DNA of 64,000 nucleotides from Corallium rubrum (taxonomy: Eukaryota; Cnidaria; Anthozoa; Scleralcyonacea; Coralliidae), in the NCBI GenBank assembly GCA_964035015.1, contig OZ035998.1:52815647-52879646 (forward strand). Direction: 5' to 3'. This document shows positions 1 through 13,900 of this stretch, in pieces. The position numbers and the translations under genes were made by a program. A model generated the notes under the pieces. That model did no database searches. It saw only the letters and a list, made by a program, of their open reading frames with translations, and was not told the origin of the DNA. Every line of letters starts with the position of its first letter. Within the stretch, counting starts at the first letter, position 1.

Positions 1-3000
1 CCATACTCAGCCATACTCAGTCATACTCAGCCATACTCAGCCATACTCAGTCATACTCAGCCACACTCAGCCATACATGTAGTCAGCCATACTCAGCCAT
101 ACTCAGTCATACTCAGTCATACTCAGCCATACTCAGTCATACTCAGCCATACTCAGCCATACTCAGCCATACTCAGTCATACTCAGCCATACTCAGCCAT
201 ACTCAGCCATACTCAGCCATACTCAGCCATACTCAGTCATACTCAGCCATACTCAGCCATACTCAGTCATACTCAGCCATACTCAGGCATACTCAGCCAT
301 ACTCAGTCATACTCAGCCATACTCAGCCATACTCAGCCATACTCAGCCATACTCAGCCATACTCAGTCATACTCAGTCATACTCAGCCATACTCAGCCAT
401 ACTCAGTCATACTCAGCCATACTCAGCCACACTCAGTCATACTCAGCCATACTTAGCCATACTCAGTCATACTCAGCCATACTCAGCCATACTCAGTCAT
501 ACTCAGTCATACTCAGCCATACTCAGCCATACTCAGCCATACATGTAGTCAGCCATACTCAGCCATACTCAGTCATACTCAGTCATACTCAGCCATACTC
601 AGTCATACTCAGCCATACTCAGCCATACTCAGCCATACTCAGCCATACTCAGCCATACTCAGCCATACTCAGCCATACTCAGTCATACTCAGCCATATAC
701 TCAGTCATACTCAGCCATACTCAGCCATACTCAGCCATACTCAGTCATACTCAGCCATACTCAGCCATACTCAGTCATACTCAGCCATACTCAGCCATAC
801 TCAGTCATACTCAGTCATACTCAGCCATACTCAGCCATACTCAGCCATACATGTAGTCAGCCATACTCAGCCATACTCAGTCATACTCAGTCATACTCAG
901 CCATACTCAGTCATACTCAGCCATACTCAGCCATACTCAGCCATACTCAGCCATACTCAGCCATACTCAGCCATACTCAGCCATACTCAGCCATACTCAG
1001 CCATACTCAGTCATACTCAGCCATATACTCAGTCATACTCAGCCATACTCAGCCATACTCAGCCATACTCAGTCATACTCAGCCATACTCAGCCATACTC
1101 AGTCATACTCAGCCATACTCAGCCATACTCAGCCATACTCAGTCGTACTCAGCCATATACTCAGTCATACTCAGCCATACTCAGCCATACTCAGCCATAC
1201 TCAGCCATACTCAGTCATACTCAGCCATACTCAGCCATACTCAGTCATACTCAGCCACACTCAGCCATACATGTAGTCAGCCATACTCAGCCATACTCAG
1301 TCATACTCAGTCATACTCAGCCATACTCAGTCATACTCAGCCATACTCAGCCATACTCAGCCATACTCAGTCATACTCAGCCATACTCAGCCATACTCAG
1401 CCATACTCAGCCATACTCAGCCATACTCAGTCATACTCAGCCATACTCAGCCATACTCAGTCATACTCAGCCATACTCAGGCATACTCAGCCATACTCAG
1501 TCATACTCAGCCATACTCAGCCATACTCAGCCATACTCAGCCATACTCAGCCATACTCAGTCATACTCAGTCATACTCAGCCATACTCAGCCATACTCAG
1601 TCATACTCAGCCATACTCAGCCACACTCAGTCATACTCAGCCATACTTAGCCATACTCAGTCATACTCAGCCATACTCAGCCATACTCAGTCATACTCAG
1701 TCATACTCAGCCATACTCAGCCATACTCAGCCATACATGTAGTCAGCCATACTCAGCCATACTCAGTCATACTCAGTCATACTCAGCCATACTCAGTCAT
1801 ACTCAGCCATACTCAGCCATACTCAGCCATACTCAGCCATACTCAGCCATACTCAGCCATACTCAGCCATACTCAGTCATACTCAGCCATATACTCAGTC
1901 ATACTCAGCCATACTCAGCCATACTCAGCCATACTCAGTCATACTCAGCCATACTCAGCCATACTCAGTCATACTCAGCCATACTCAGCCATACTCAGTC
2001 ATACTCAGTCATACTCAGCCATACTCAGCCATACTCAGCCATACATGTAGTCAGCCATACTCAGCCATACTCAGTCATACTCAGTCATACTCAGCCATAC
2101 TCAGTCATACTCAGCCGTACTCAGCCATACTCAGCCATACTCAGCCATACTCAGCCATACTCAGCCATACTCAGCCATACTCAGCCATACTCAGCCATAC
2201 TCAGTCATACTCAGCCATATACTCAGTCATACTCAGCCATACTCAGCCATACTCAGCCATACTCAGTCATACTCAGCCATACTCAGCCATACTCAGTCAT
2301 ACTCAGCCATACTCAGCCATACTCAGCCATACATGTAGTCAGCCATACTCAGCCATACTCAGTCATACTCAGTCATACTCAGCCATACTCAGTCATACTC
2401 AGCCATACTCAGCCATACTCAGTCATACTCAGCCATACTCAGCCATACTCAGCCATACTCAGCCATACTCAGCCATACTCAGTCATACTCAGCCATACTC
2501 AGCCATACTCAGTCATACTCAGCCATACTCAGGCATACTCAGCCATACTCAGTCATACTCAGCCATACTCAGCCATACTCAGCCATACTCAGCCATACTC
2601 AGCCATACTCAGTCATACTCAGTCATACTCAGCCATACTCAGCCATACTCAGTCATACTCAGCCATACTCAGCCACACTCAGTCATACTCAGCCATACTT
2701 AGCCATACTCAGTCATACTCAGCCATACTCAGCCATACTTAGCCATACTCAGCCATACATGTAGTCAGTCATACTCAGCCATACTCAGCCATACTCAGCC
2801 ATACTCAGTCATACTCAGCCATACTAAGCCATACTCAGCCATACATGTAGTCAGTCATACTCAGCCATACTCAGCCATACTCAGCCATACTCAGTCATAC
2901 TCAGTCATACTCAGCCATACTCAGCCATACTCAGCCATACTCAGTCATACTCAGTCATACTCAGCCATACTTAGCCATACTCAGCCATACATGTAGTCAG

Positions 3001-4480
3001 TCATACTCAGCCATACTCAGCCATACTCAGCCATACTCAGCCATACTCAGTCATACTCAGCCATACTCAGCCATACTCAGCCATACTCAGCCGTACTCAG
3101 CCATACTCAGCCATACTCAGTCATACTCAGCCATACTCAGCCATACTCAGCCATACTCAGCCATACTCAGCCATACTCAGCCATACTCAGTCATACTCAG
3201 CCATACTCAGCCATACTCAGCCATACTCAGCCATACTCAGCCATACATGTAGTCAGCCATACTCAGCCATACTCAGTCATACTCAGTCATACTCAGCCAT
3301 ACTCAGTCATACTCAGCCATACTCAGCCATACTCAGTCATACTCAGCCATACTCAGCCATACTCAGCCATACTCAGCCATACTCAGCCATACTCAGTCAT
3401 ACTCAGCCATACTCAGCCATACTCAGTCATACTCAGCCATACTCAGGCATACTCAGCCATACTCAGTCATACTCAGCCATACTCAGCCATACTCAGCCAT
3501 ACTCAGCCATACTCAGCCATACTCAGTCATACTCAGTCATACTCAGCCATACTCAGCCATACTCAGTCATACTCAGCCATACTCAGCCACACTCAGTCAT
3601 ACTCAGCCATACTTAGCCATACTCAGTCATACTCAGCCATACTCAGCCATACTTAGCCATACTCAGCCATACATGTAGTCAGTCATACTCAGCCATACTC
3701 AGCCATACTCAGCCATACTCAGTCATACTCAGCCATACTTAGCCATACTCAGCCATACATGTAGTCAGTCATACTCAGCCATACTCAGCCATACTCAGCC
3801 ATACTCAGTCATACTCAGTCATACTCAGCCATACTCAGCCATACTCAGCCATACTCAGTCATACTCAGTCATACTCAGCCATACTTAGCCATACTCAGCC
3901 ATACATGTAGTCAGTCATACTCAGCCATACTCAGCCATACTCAGCCATACTCAGCCATACTCAGTCATACTCAGCCATACTCAGCCATACTCAGCCATAC
4001 TCAGCCATACTCAGCCATACTCAGTCATACTCAGCCATACTCAGCCATACTCAGCCATACTCAGCCATACTCAGCCATACTCAGCCATACTCAGTCATAC
4101 TCAGCCATACTCAGCCATACTCAGCCATACTCAGTCATACTCAGCCATACTCAGCCATACTCAGCCATACTCAGCCATACTCAGTCATACTCAGCCATAC
4201 TAAGTCATACTCAGTCATACTCAGCCATACATGTAGTCAGCCATACTCAGCCATACTCAGCCATACTCAGCCATACTCAGTCATACTCAGCCATACATGT
4301 AGTCAGCCATACTCAGCCATACTCAGCCATACTCAGCCATACTCAGCCATACTCAGCCATACTCAGTCATACTCGGCCATACTCAGCCATACATGTAGTC
4401 AGTCATACTCAGCCATACTCAGTCATACTCAGTCATACTCAGACATACTCAGTCATACTCAGCCATACTCAGTCATACTC
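1..4480. repeat. 10-bp satellite (CCATACTCAG / TCATACTCAG) with higher-order repeats
   Basis: The decamer CCATACTCAG and its variant TCATACTCAG repeat almost without break from the window start. A marker variant containing ACATGTAGTCAG recurs near 71, 537, 845, 1265, 1731, 2037, 2327, 2753, 2839, 2985, 3241, 3667, 3753, 3899, 4225, 4291 and 4387. The spacing series 466/about 307 occurs twice, offset 1194 bp, and the series 426/86/146 occurs twice, offset 914 bp. A rare GCATACTCAG variant (about 285, 1479, 2531, 3445) shows the same two offsets. The array lies in the translin intron upstream of the first visible exon and probably continues left of the window. Confidence 0.97.
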
Positions 4481-4893
4481 ATTGACAGGATTCTGAGGCT
4501 GAGTCAGATAGATTCCTCACGGAAACCTCTGCAGAGGAGAAAGGGAGGATGCAGTGGCCGAGAATGCACCAGAAGTTATTTCAGAGCATTGTAATTTCTC
4601 AAAAACTGGGGTGTGGCCCGTGGGGGATATGCCTAGTAATCTGGTGTCCGTGCATGTTAGACTTTCTGTTCTGAGTCATACGCTCTTGTGATAGCTTGCA
4701 GTTATCAACAGTCATTGAATATTGACCATGGTAAGAAATTTCAATGGGAATTGGGATTGAGTATTTGCTATGTGGATTAGTCTAGTCATAACTGGAATTT
4801 TGCAAATATTTGCTTCGAAAAACTGTCAATCTGTAATATAATTATAGTAATAAATATAGTATTATACATGTAAGTCTTTGCTTCATTTTTTAG

Positions 4894-4984
4894 AAAATAA
4901 GCGTTGCTGTGCGTGACATAGAACAGACAACAAGAGAAATTCTTGCAGTTTTACAGGCTGTTCATCATAGTTCTCACCAAGAAG
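4894..4984 (+). CDS. TSN: Translin exon (helix DIEQTTREILAVLQ)
   Basis: It starts in phase 0 after a TTTTTTAG acceptor and ends GAAG before GTTAGC. It encodes 30 residues plus one base; the leftover G joins AT of the next exon to make Asp. The N-terminal amphipathic helix is typical of translin. Confidence 0.88.
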
Positions 4985-7900
4985 GTTAGCAAGTTTGTGA
5001 ACAAGTTGGTGTGAATTTCTAAGATTTTCACACTCATTTTGATAGAATAAGTACTGTAGATCACACTCATTTTAAGCGCTTTAAAAACTAGTGAGTTCGC
5101 GCAAGCGCAATGCTATCTCATATAATTCCTCAGTGCTAAGAATAAAATGGCTAATGTATATAATAAAAGATTTATTAATCTCGTTTCCTCAGTCTTTACG
5201 AGAAAATATTATAGACCTCGGTTTTTTCTTGTACGAACCTCGCTTGCGGCTCGGTCTGTACTGTGAAGACTTTAGTCTGATATTTTCCAGTACAGACCTT
5301 GTTCTCGATTTAAGGCGGATTTCCAGTCCTCGCACGAAGCAACTCGCAGCTCGCTGCGAGTACTCGCAAGCTCGCTGCGAGTGTTTCAGCGCTCGTGGCA
5401 GATAGTTGAAAATTTTGAACTATTTTTCACTCGCAGCAAATTCGCGCAGTAAATAAACCAATCAAAAGACAGTTTCTAGTCACATGCTTCTGTTTTTAAA
5501 AATCAAAATGCTTCTGTTTTCAAAATGGCCGACAGGTGGAGTGATGAGAAGGTCGAAGTTCTTATAGAAACTGTAAGAAAATATTCTGCATTGTACATGA
5601 TAAAGAGCAGAAGCTATAGAGACAAAACACAAAAGGAAAATGCGTGGAAAGCGGTGGCAATGGAGGTCGATATGCCTGGTAAGTCAAGTGTACGGAGTAT
5701 TTAAAACATTTATATATTATTATGTCAGACATTCAGCTAGTCTGATGTAATAGTTCAAACACGAGTAGGAGGACTTTACAGGGATTTCAAAACACCGAGG
5801 GGAGTTGAAAATACGAGGCGAAGCCGAGTATTTTTAACGAACTTCGAGGTGTTTTGAAATCCCTGTAAAGTCCTCCTACTCGTGTTTGAACACAGTTGTT
5901 TGAACGAACTTCTAAAACTCGCGTGTATTTTGAGAGAAAATCAAGGTGAAAGTTCGCTTAATTTATGTAATTTCTCTCGCTGATTTCAAACGTCCTCTAC
6001 GGTACTGATTTCCTTTGTCTTTTCTTCATGAATTATTAATGAGTTTTTGAATTACAAATTAGATGTAGTTTCTTGTCTACTCAACATGCACAATAGGATT
6101 TAGGTAAAATAAAGACTTTTTGTGACTACCGCTGACCTGTCAGCGGGAGCCACTATGTCGGCGTGATGCTTGCTTGCGCGGGTGTCTTGGACCTCACTTA
6201 CGTCATACTCGACAACCATCGCCGCAACATCGCCCGATATTCGACAAGATCGTCAATTTGGTCGACATGATCGCCATGTACTCGAGAAGTGCTCGCGTTG
6301 TTCGTGGGGGTATGATAAGCGAAAAGCGAAACCAGTTCAAACCAATTGTGAACCTCGTGTTTGGTTTGGACGATTTGTCATTTCGAGTTTTCTCACTGCC
6401 TGTTTCAGTAATAAATCTTTCCTTTTCGGAAAGGTTTCTATCGTTCTCTGTTACAAGGTAAGAAGTAGTTTTAAAACTGTGACGTTTGTTTATCTCAATC
6501 GATCTGAAACAAATCTCGACTCAACAGAACTGACTGAGGACTGAGCTGACTGGGTGCTTTGTTTGTTTGTTGTAGGTGTTTTTCAACATCTTATTTTATT
6601 CAGTTTTGTTAAAGAAACGAAAGTTTGCGCAGACCCAAGCCAGCGGTCTGACTGAGCGTCAAGTGTTACGCTATCGAGACTTTTTATTGAACGAAAGTTT
6701 TGGGCAGACCCAAGCCAGCGGTCTGACTGAGCGTCAAGGTTACGCTCTCTATCTATTGAAACATTGTTGATAAAGTTCTATTGAGAAACTATTAAGAAAC
6801 TATTGAGAAATTATTGAGAAACTGAAAGCTTGAAATCTGTTGTGATTCTGAAGTGCTCGGCGTTTATTCGTCAAACCCACGCGAGAAACACGCGGTTTTT
6901 TGTTATTGTAAAATTTCAAGTGTGACGTCATCTATTATAATTTTGAAATATAATCACAAAATACATTAGCATTTAGCAAAATACTTCAAAATGGGCATTA
7001 CACCAGAACAATATCGATCGAGAATCGGGTGCCACAGCATATTTATGGCAGGTAAAGATAATGAACGTCGTTTGAAAGGGTCGTTTTGGAACACAATGTT
7101 AATGATGTTTTATTTACATGTGTTTTACTTGCCAACATTAAAACGTGTCGTTGAGCAATATCAAAGATCAAATGAAGTTATGTCTTGGTTTCATCAAATG
7201 ATGTGTTATCATGTATATGTACCATTGCTTCTAAGGCTGTCAAATGACGTGGAAGAAAATCCAGGTCCTACAGTATATGAAATAATTAATGTATTGGAAA
7301 CTCTCCGTGCTGATTTTAGTCAAGGAGATCAGTCGAAGTTCGGTGATAATGCGGGTAAACAATGCGTTGCAATGTCATTAACCGCTATAATATTCAGACA
7401 CATTAAACCACATATTGGCAACTGGGATTCTCCTGATTTAAATAATATTTTGTATCGTGGTAACTGTCTGTATGATTGCATTAAAGGTTCTGTTAAAAAA
7501 GACTTCTTGTTGTTGACTGATGTTCCTGCTATGGTATCACTAAATGAGAAAACATATAATTTAACCTATAGTGGGGAATCATTAAGTGGGGAATTATTTA
7601 TGACAGATAATAATGGGCCTTATATTTCCCTAAAAAATGCATTTACAGAGATATTTTTTGGAGGAGAAACAAATTATGAATGTTGTTTGTTAACTGTTGA
7701 TTCTAACACAGTTGCAGTGTTTAACATGTTGAACAACAGTTATAGAATCTTTGATTCTCACTCAAGGGATATGTGGGGAATGCCAAGTTTTTCTGGAACA
7801 TGTGTCTTGCTCATTGTTGATGGCCTTGAAAACTTAGTTGCATTTTTTCAGGCTACTTCTTATCGAGGAACATGTGTGCCTTTTGAAATGAAAGGTGTTT

Positions 7901-10900
7901 TAGTCAATGAGGTCTGTATTGATGATAATCAAAACAATCAATTAGTCAATAATCAGAAACCTGAACTAGGTAATTGCTATAAGAAAAGAGAGTATGCTAA
8001 TGAAAGTAATGATAAATGCGAGGTAACAAGAAAAAATGACCAGTGTAAAAGCAAGAACAAGAAAGTAAAAATTGAGGATTCAGAAACTAGAAATAAGCGA
8101 TTGCAAGCTAGGCGATTGAATTATTTAAAACGAAAAAATACAGAAAGTGCTTTAACAAAAGAAAAGAGGCTTCAAAAGTGTCGGGAGTATAAACAGCAAA
8201 AGAGAGAAAATGAATCTGTTGAGCAGAGAGAAAATCGATTGAAGGCAAAACAGGTGAACAATAAGCATAAAAGAGTGAATGAATCTACTGAGCACAGACA
8301 GAATCGATTGCAGGAAAAACAAGTGTATGATTTAAATAGGAGAGCAAATGAATCTGATGAGCACAGACAGAATAGATTGCAGGCACAGCAAGTGAGTGAT
8401 TTAAATAGGAGAGCAAATGAATCTGATGAGCATAAACAGAACAGACTCTTGATTCAAAAAGAATGTGATACAAAAAGGAGAAACTGTGATGCTGGACCAG
8501 TTTCAGATCTTATACATAGATTTCACACAGCTGTATCAAAAGGCCCAATATATATTTGTACTTGTTGTGACCAGTTGTGGTATAGGCATAGTGTTAATTC
8601 TGCTGAAAAACTCAAAGTGTCAAACCCCACTATGTCACAATACTTGTTGAAAAAAATATGTGTTGACGATATTGAGTGGATCTGTAGAACATGTGAAAAA
8701 CATTTAAAAAAGAATAAAATGCCTCCATTGGCTGTAAAAAATGGGATGGTATTTCCAGAAAAGCCAGAAAGTTTTGATTTAAATCAATTAGAGTGGAGAC
8801 TTATTGCACCAAGATTAGCTTTTCTGAAGCTTATGCAAGCACCAAGGGGTAAGCAATTTAAGATAAATGGCAATGTTGTCAATGTGCCTGCTGATGTTGT
8901 CAATACTGTAAATACATTACCAAGACTACCACATGAAACAGGGACAATCAAAGTTCAGTTAAAACGACGACTCCAATATAAAAGTTCTGCAATGTCTTTA
9001 AATGTGAGGCCACATAAAGTCTTTCAGGCAGCAACTTGGTTAGCTATGAACAGTGGACTTTATCATGAACAAGGCATTGTTTTTAATGAGCACTGGCAGA
9101 AAAACTTTCAGGAAAATTTATACACACCTGATGATATTACGATGGGACATGAAAAAGACAATTTAGACAACAATTCTAAAAATACTGATGACAAGAATTT
9201 AAATGTTGCCAAAGATTGTGCAAAATGCCAGAATGATGATTGGAGTGAAGATGAGACTGAAATTCCTGCTGGGGTAACTGACAGTATGTTGACTCCTACA
9301 GATTTTCTTGACGATCATGAAAGAGAAATAATACATAACATAGCACCAGGTGAAGGTAACAGACCTCAGAGTATATTTCGAGATAAATATTCAGAAGAAC
9401 TAGCTTATCCTGGGATATTTCTTGGGCAAAAAAGGCCAGAAAATAAAGAAAGATCAGTCAAAGTATTTTATAGTGACATTTGTAAATCAGAGTTAAGAAG
9501 GTCAGACAGAAGAGCTGCAATGTGTGTAGAGAATATATTCTTTAAGACCAAAAAGCTACAGATGAAAATACTTTTAGGCAAATCCCAAATAGCACTAAGA
9601 AAATCTAAGAGAAGTAACACAGGCTTAACAGCTGGACAGTTAAAGCAACATGGTAGTTTGGAAAGAATTGTTCACCATGATGAAGGTTTCAAATTTTTAA
9701 GAGCACTAAGAGGATCACCCCCATATTTTGAAAAGGCTAAAAAAGATCTTTTTGCAATGATAAGACAATTGGGTCCTGCAACTTTGTTCTGTAGCTTTTC
9801 CTCAGCCGAAACAAAATGGTTACATCTCCTAAAAATATTAGGGCAACTTATTGATCATAAAGATTATACTGATGATGAATTGGAAGAATTAAATTGGGAA
9901 GAAAAATGCAGACTCATCCAAAGTGACCCAGTGACTTGTGCAAGACATTTTGATTACCAATTTAATAAACTCTTGAAAGAATTCTTGATGAGCAACATTG
10001 CCCCTTTGGGAAAAATTAGAGACTGGTTCTATAGAGTTGAATATCAGCAACGAGGTTCACCCCATATTCATATGTTAATATGGCTAGAAAATGCTCCAGT
10101 GTTTGGTGTTGCTAAAGATGATGATGTCACATCTTTTATTGATCAGATAATCACTTGCCATCTACCAAATAATGAGCCTGACCTAAGAAATCTTGTTAAT
10201 CGACAAACACATAGACATTCACATACTTGTCGCAAAAAGTCGAAAAAGGAATGTAGATTTAATTATCCTCAACCACCAGTGAAGTCAACAAAAATTCTTT
10301 ATCCACTAGATGATAATGTTTCTCAAAGTGAAGTTAAAAAACTAAAAGTTTTGTGGAAAACTATAAAGCAGCAGCTAAATGACATGAAAGAAGGTGAAAA
10401 TATCACATTTGATCAATTATTAGCTGATCTGAATGTCTCTGACAATGATTATATACTTGCAATTAGATCATCTCTCAACTGTCCCACAATCTTTTTAAAA
10501 CGAAATCCCAATGAACTCAGAATAAACAATTATAACACTGCATGTCTGAGTGCCTGGAGAGCAAACATGGACATTCAATTTGTTCTTGATGTGTATGCAT
10601 GTGCAATGTATATTGTTTCATATATATCCAAGGCTCAAAAGGGAATGAGTGAACTACTTCGTACTGCATGTGCTGAAGCAAGAGAAGGAAATGCTAGTAT
10701 TAAGCAGCAAGTGAGAGATATTGGTAATAAATTTTTAAACAGTGTTGAAATTAGTGCGCAAGAAGCTGTGTACATAGTTCTACAATTACCAATGAGAAAA
10801 TCATCAAGAGAAGTTGTTTTCATACCAACCTCACCACCTAATGAAAGAGTTCAATTGTTAAAACCACTAAGTGAAATTGAAAAAATGCCAGATGAATGTG

Positions 10901-13900
10901 AAGAAATACATTTTGGTGGACTTTTAAAGAGATACACTGAACGACCTGCTAGTCTTGAGAATGCAACCTTAGCAGACTGGGCAGCATGGTATGATAGTGT
11001 TAACAACAAATCATATCAAAAGAAAACAACAAAACCAGACATTGATGATCTGCCATTAGAAACATCAGATAATGATGACAATAATGATGATGAACTTTGC
11101 GATGACACCAACACAATTAATAAGTCCAAAAAATCATATAAAAATAGTGAACTGAAAAAACGAACAAAAGCCAGAATCATAAGGTGTGTCTGGTTTAATA
11201 AAGAGGCCTACCCAGAGAAGCACTATCGGGAATTAATTATGCTTTTTACACCATGGAGGAACGAGGAAAGTGATTTAATTGGCAATTATTCATCTTATGA
11301 AGAACATTATTTAACTTTACAAGACTCAATAAGAGATCAAATGAGCCTCTATGCAGTTTGTAATGAAGAATTAAATAATGCCCGGGAACAATTAAATTCA
11401 GCTTTTGACAATGATGAAGACCAATTTGATTTAATTGCACCAGTAACTCAAGATGCTGAACACCAAGATGAAGATGAAGGGGCTATAGATTTACATCCTG
11501 ACTTGAATGAAAACTATGATCTGTCACACGACATTGGCATTCCTTCAGCATCATCAAATAATGAACCACTTATTCTAAATGAAATGCCAGACGACGAATA
11601 TAGAGAAATGGTACAAATGTTAAATAAAGAACAAAAGGAATTTTTCTATCATACTCTTCACCTAATAAAGACTTCAGACAAACCATTTTACTCATTTCTT
11701 AGTGGAGGTGGAGGTGTTGGCAAATCACATCTTACAAAATCAATCTATCAAGCAGCATTGAAATACTATAATACAAGAGCGGGTGATGACTTCAGTCAAG
11801 TTAATGTTTTACTTCTAGCTCCTACAGGAAAAGCTGCATTTATCATTCGAGGCAATACAATACACAGTGCTCTTGCAGTACCTGCATGTCAGTCCTTAAG
11901 AAATTATAAACCACTTGATTCAAACAGATTAAACACTTTAAGGTGTCAATTAGGAAGTGTAAAACTGATATTACTAGATGAAATATCTATGGTTGGAAAC
12001 AGTATGTTTAATGTTCAAATAAATAATCGATTAAAAGACATTAAAGGTAGCAAGGAAGATTTTGGAGGTGTAAACATAATTGCAATTGGTGATTTGTTTC
12101 AATTAAAACCAGTCATGGATGGTTTTATATTCAAAGATTTTGATAACTCAGAATATGGTGTTCTTACTCCAAATTTATGGAAACAACACTTCCAAATGTT
12201 TGAACTACATGAAATAATGCGACAACGAGAGAGTAAAGCATTTGCAGAAACTTTGAATAGATTAAGAGAAGGAAAACATACTGAAAATGATATTTTAAAG
12301 ATTAAAGAAAGAATAGTTTCAGAAGAAAACTGTCCAAAACAAGCACCTCATTTATTTATACAAAACTTGAATGTTGATGAATTTAACAACCAAGTTTATA
12401 AAGCAGCAACAGGGGCAAAATACACAGTAAAAGCTCATGACAGTGTCATAGGTGCTAATACACGATTCTACGGTTTCCTCGCAAGGTATGCGCGCGCATC
12501 TGAGACCCAAGCAACGGCCCATAGCAACAAAAATTTCGAGTAAACGCACAAAGAATGACCTTTCAATGACTTGTGTATCCCGTTGCCTTCATTGTTGTTC
12601 ATTCTAAAAGAGCATTAAACCGTTTTTATTCAAACGTAAATCACTCTGTGAGTGATTAGTGGTGATTAATCATAGTTTACTCGAGGAAATGACTCTGGAG
12701 ACATTCAAACTTTGGAAAACGAATGCTCTGAAGTCGTTCTTATCCGCGAGGAAGAAGTCTGTTGATGGCACATTTGATGAGCTGGCAAGCAGGTAAGCTT
12801 ATCTTTCTGACTTATTTACAAAGTTCATTGTCAATATTTAGTAATTTCATGCATTAGATATTTAAAAACGCAAAAATTATGGCGAAATGCAATACAAATG
12901 ATGCTAAATTTTCTTATTATTTTGATGTTACTCAGGGCATTTGTAGCTTGGGAAGATGGCGTTCTTGAAGATATGGATGCTGAACATAAGGAACGTTGCC
13001 TTGATAAAGAATACAAAGCGAAGCTTATCTTAGATGGGACTGTTTCTCCTGATCCTTTTTCCATAAAGTCAGGGTGGATTGGAGAAACTGCAAATGGTTT
13101 GAGTAAATGGCCATCCCTTTATTTTCACGATATTGCTGAATATCTCAAATCAAAATCTTCTGGAAATCTCATGAACAGACTGGTCAATGAGTACAAAGAA
13201 GGTAAAGCATACAGATACTATTCATGTGGCTGGGTTAAAGAAATTTTTATACACTCTATTAGCCCAATGACAAAGTATTGTATTTTGAAAACCAAAGTGA
13301 CCCCCTCACAGAGACTTAGCCTCAAACCTTATGATGTGTGGGCCATTGTTCAGAAAGACTTCCCTGATCATCCTGGAGGAACAATTAAGAGCTGTTATTG
13401 CTCATGTACTGCAGGACTTCATGGTTCATGCAATCATGTTGCCGGCCTTTTATTCCGAATCGAGGCTGCAGTGATGAAAGGGGTTACAAAACCAACATGT
13501 ACAAGCAAGTCATCAGAGTGGGTCAAGCCAGCAGCGAAGTCAGCTCCTACTTGCCAGCCTGTGGCCAATTTGGTCTTTAAAAAAGACCATTATCAGAAAT
13601 TAGCAACAAGCAATCCAGAGAAGATGAGCAGTGATCAGAAGAAGAGAACTGAGTTTCTGCCAATGGACAAAGACAAAGTGGAACTTTTAGCTGATGGTGA
13701 TGCAGTAAGACAAAGCCTCCATAATATTCTGAAGACAAATGCACCAGGGAGTTGTTTTCAGGAATTCATGGAAGCTAAAAAGATTCCTGCCAAGGATGTC
13801 CGTGAGTACGAAGCTCCTGTATCATTGATTAAACAAGCAGAAAGTTTTACATTGCCATCACCTCCTGTTATCACCGCCGAGCTTGTTCAACAATTCACAG

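Noticed and set aside
1-4480. CRISPR-like array
   Set aside because: There are no unique spacers; it is a simple decamer satellite in an animal genome.
6170-6544. Two overlapping open frames before the Helitron gene
   Set aside because: Neither shows a recognisable domain, and they overlap in different frames, so no choice can be supported.
12898-12935. ATG at 12898 as the start of the YqaJ protein
   Set aside because: It lies in the intron; the splice from 12792 to 12936 restores the expected N-terminus.
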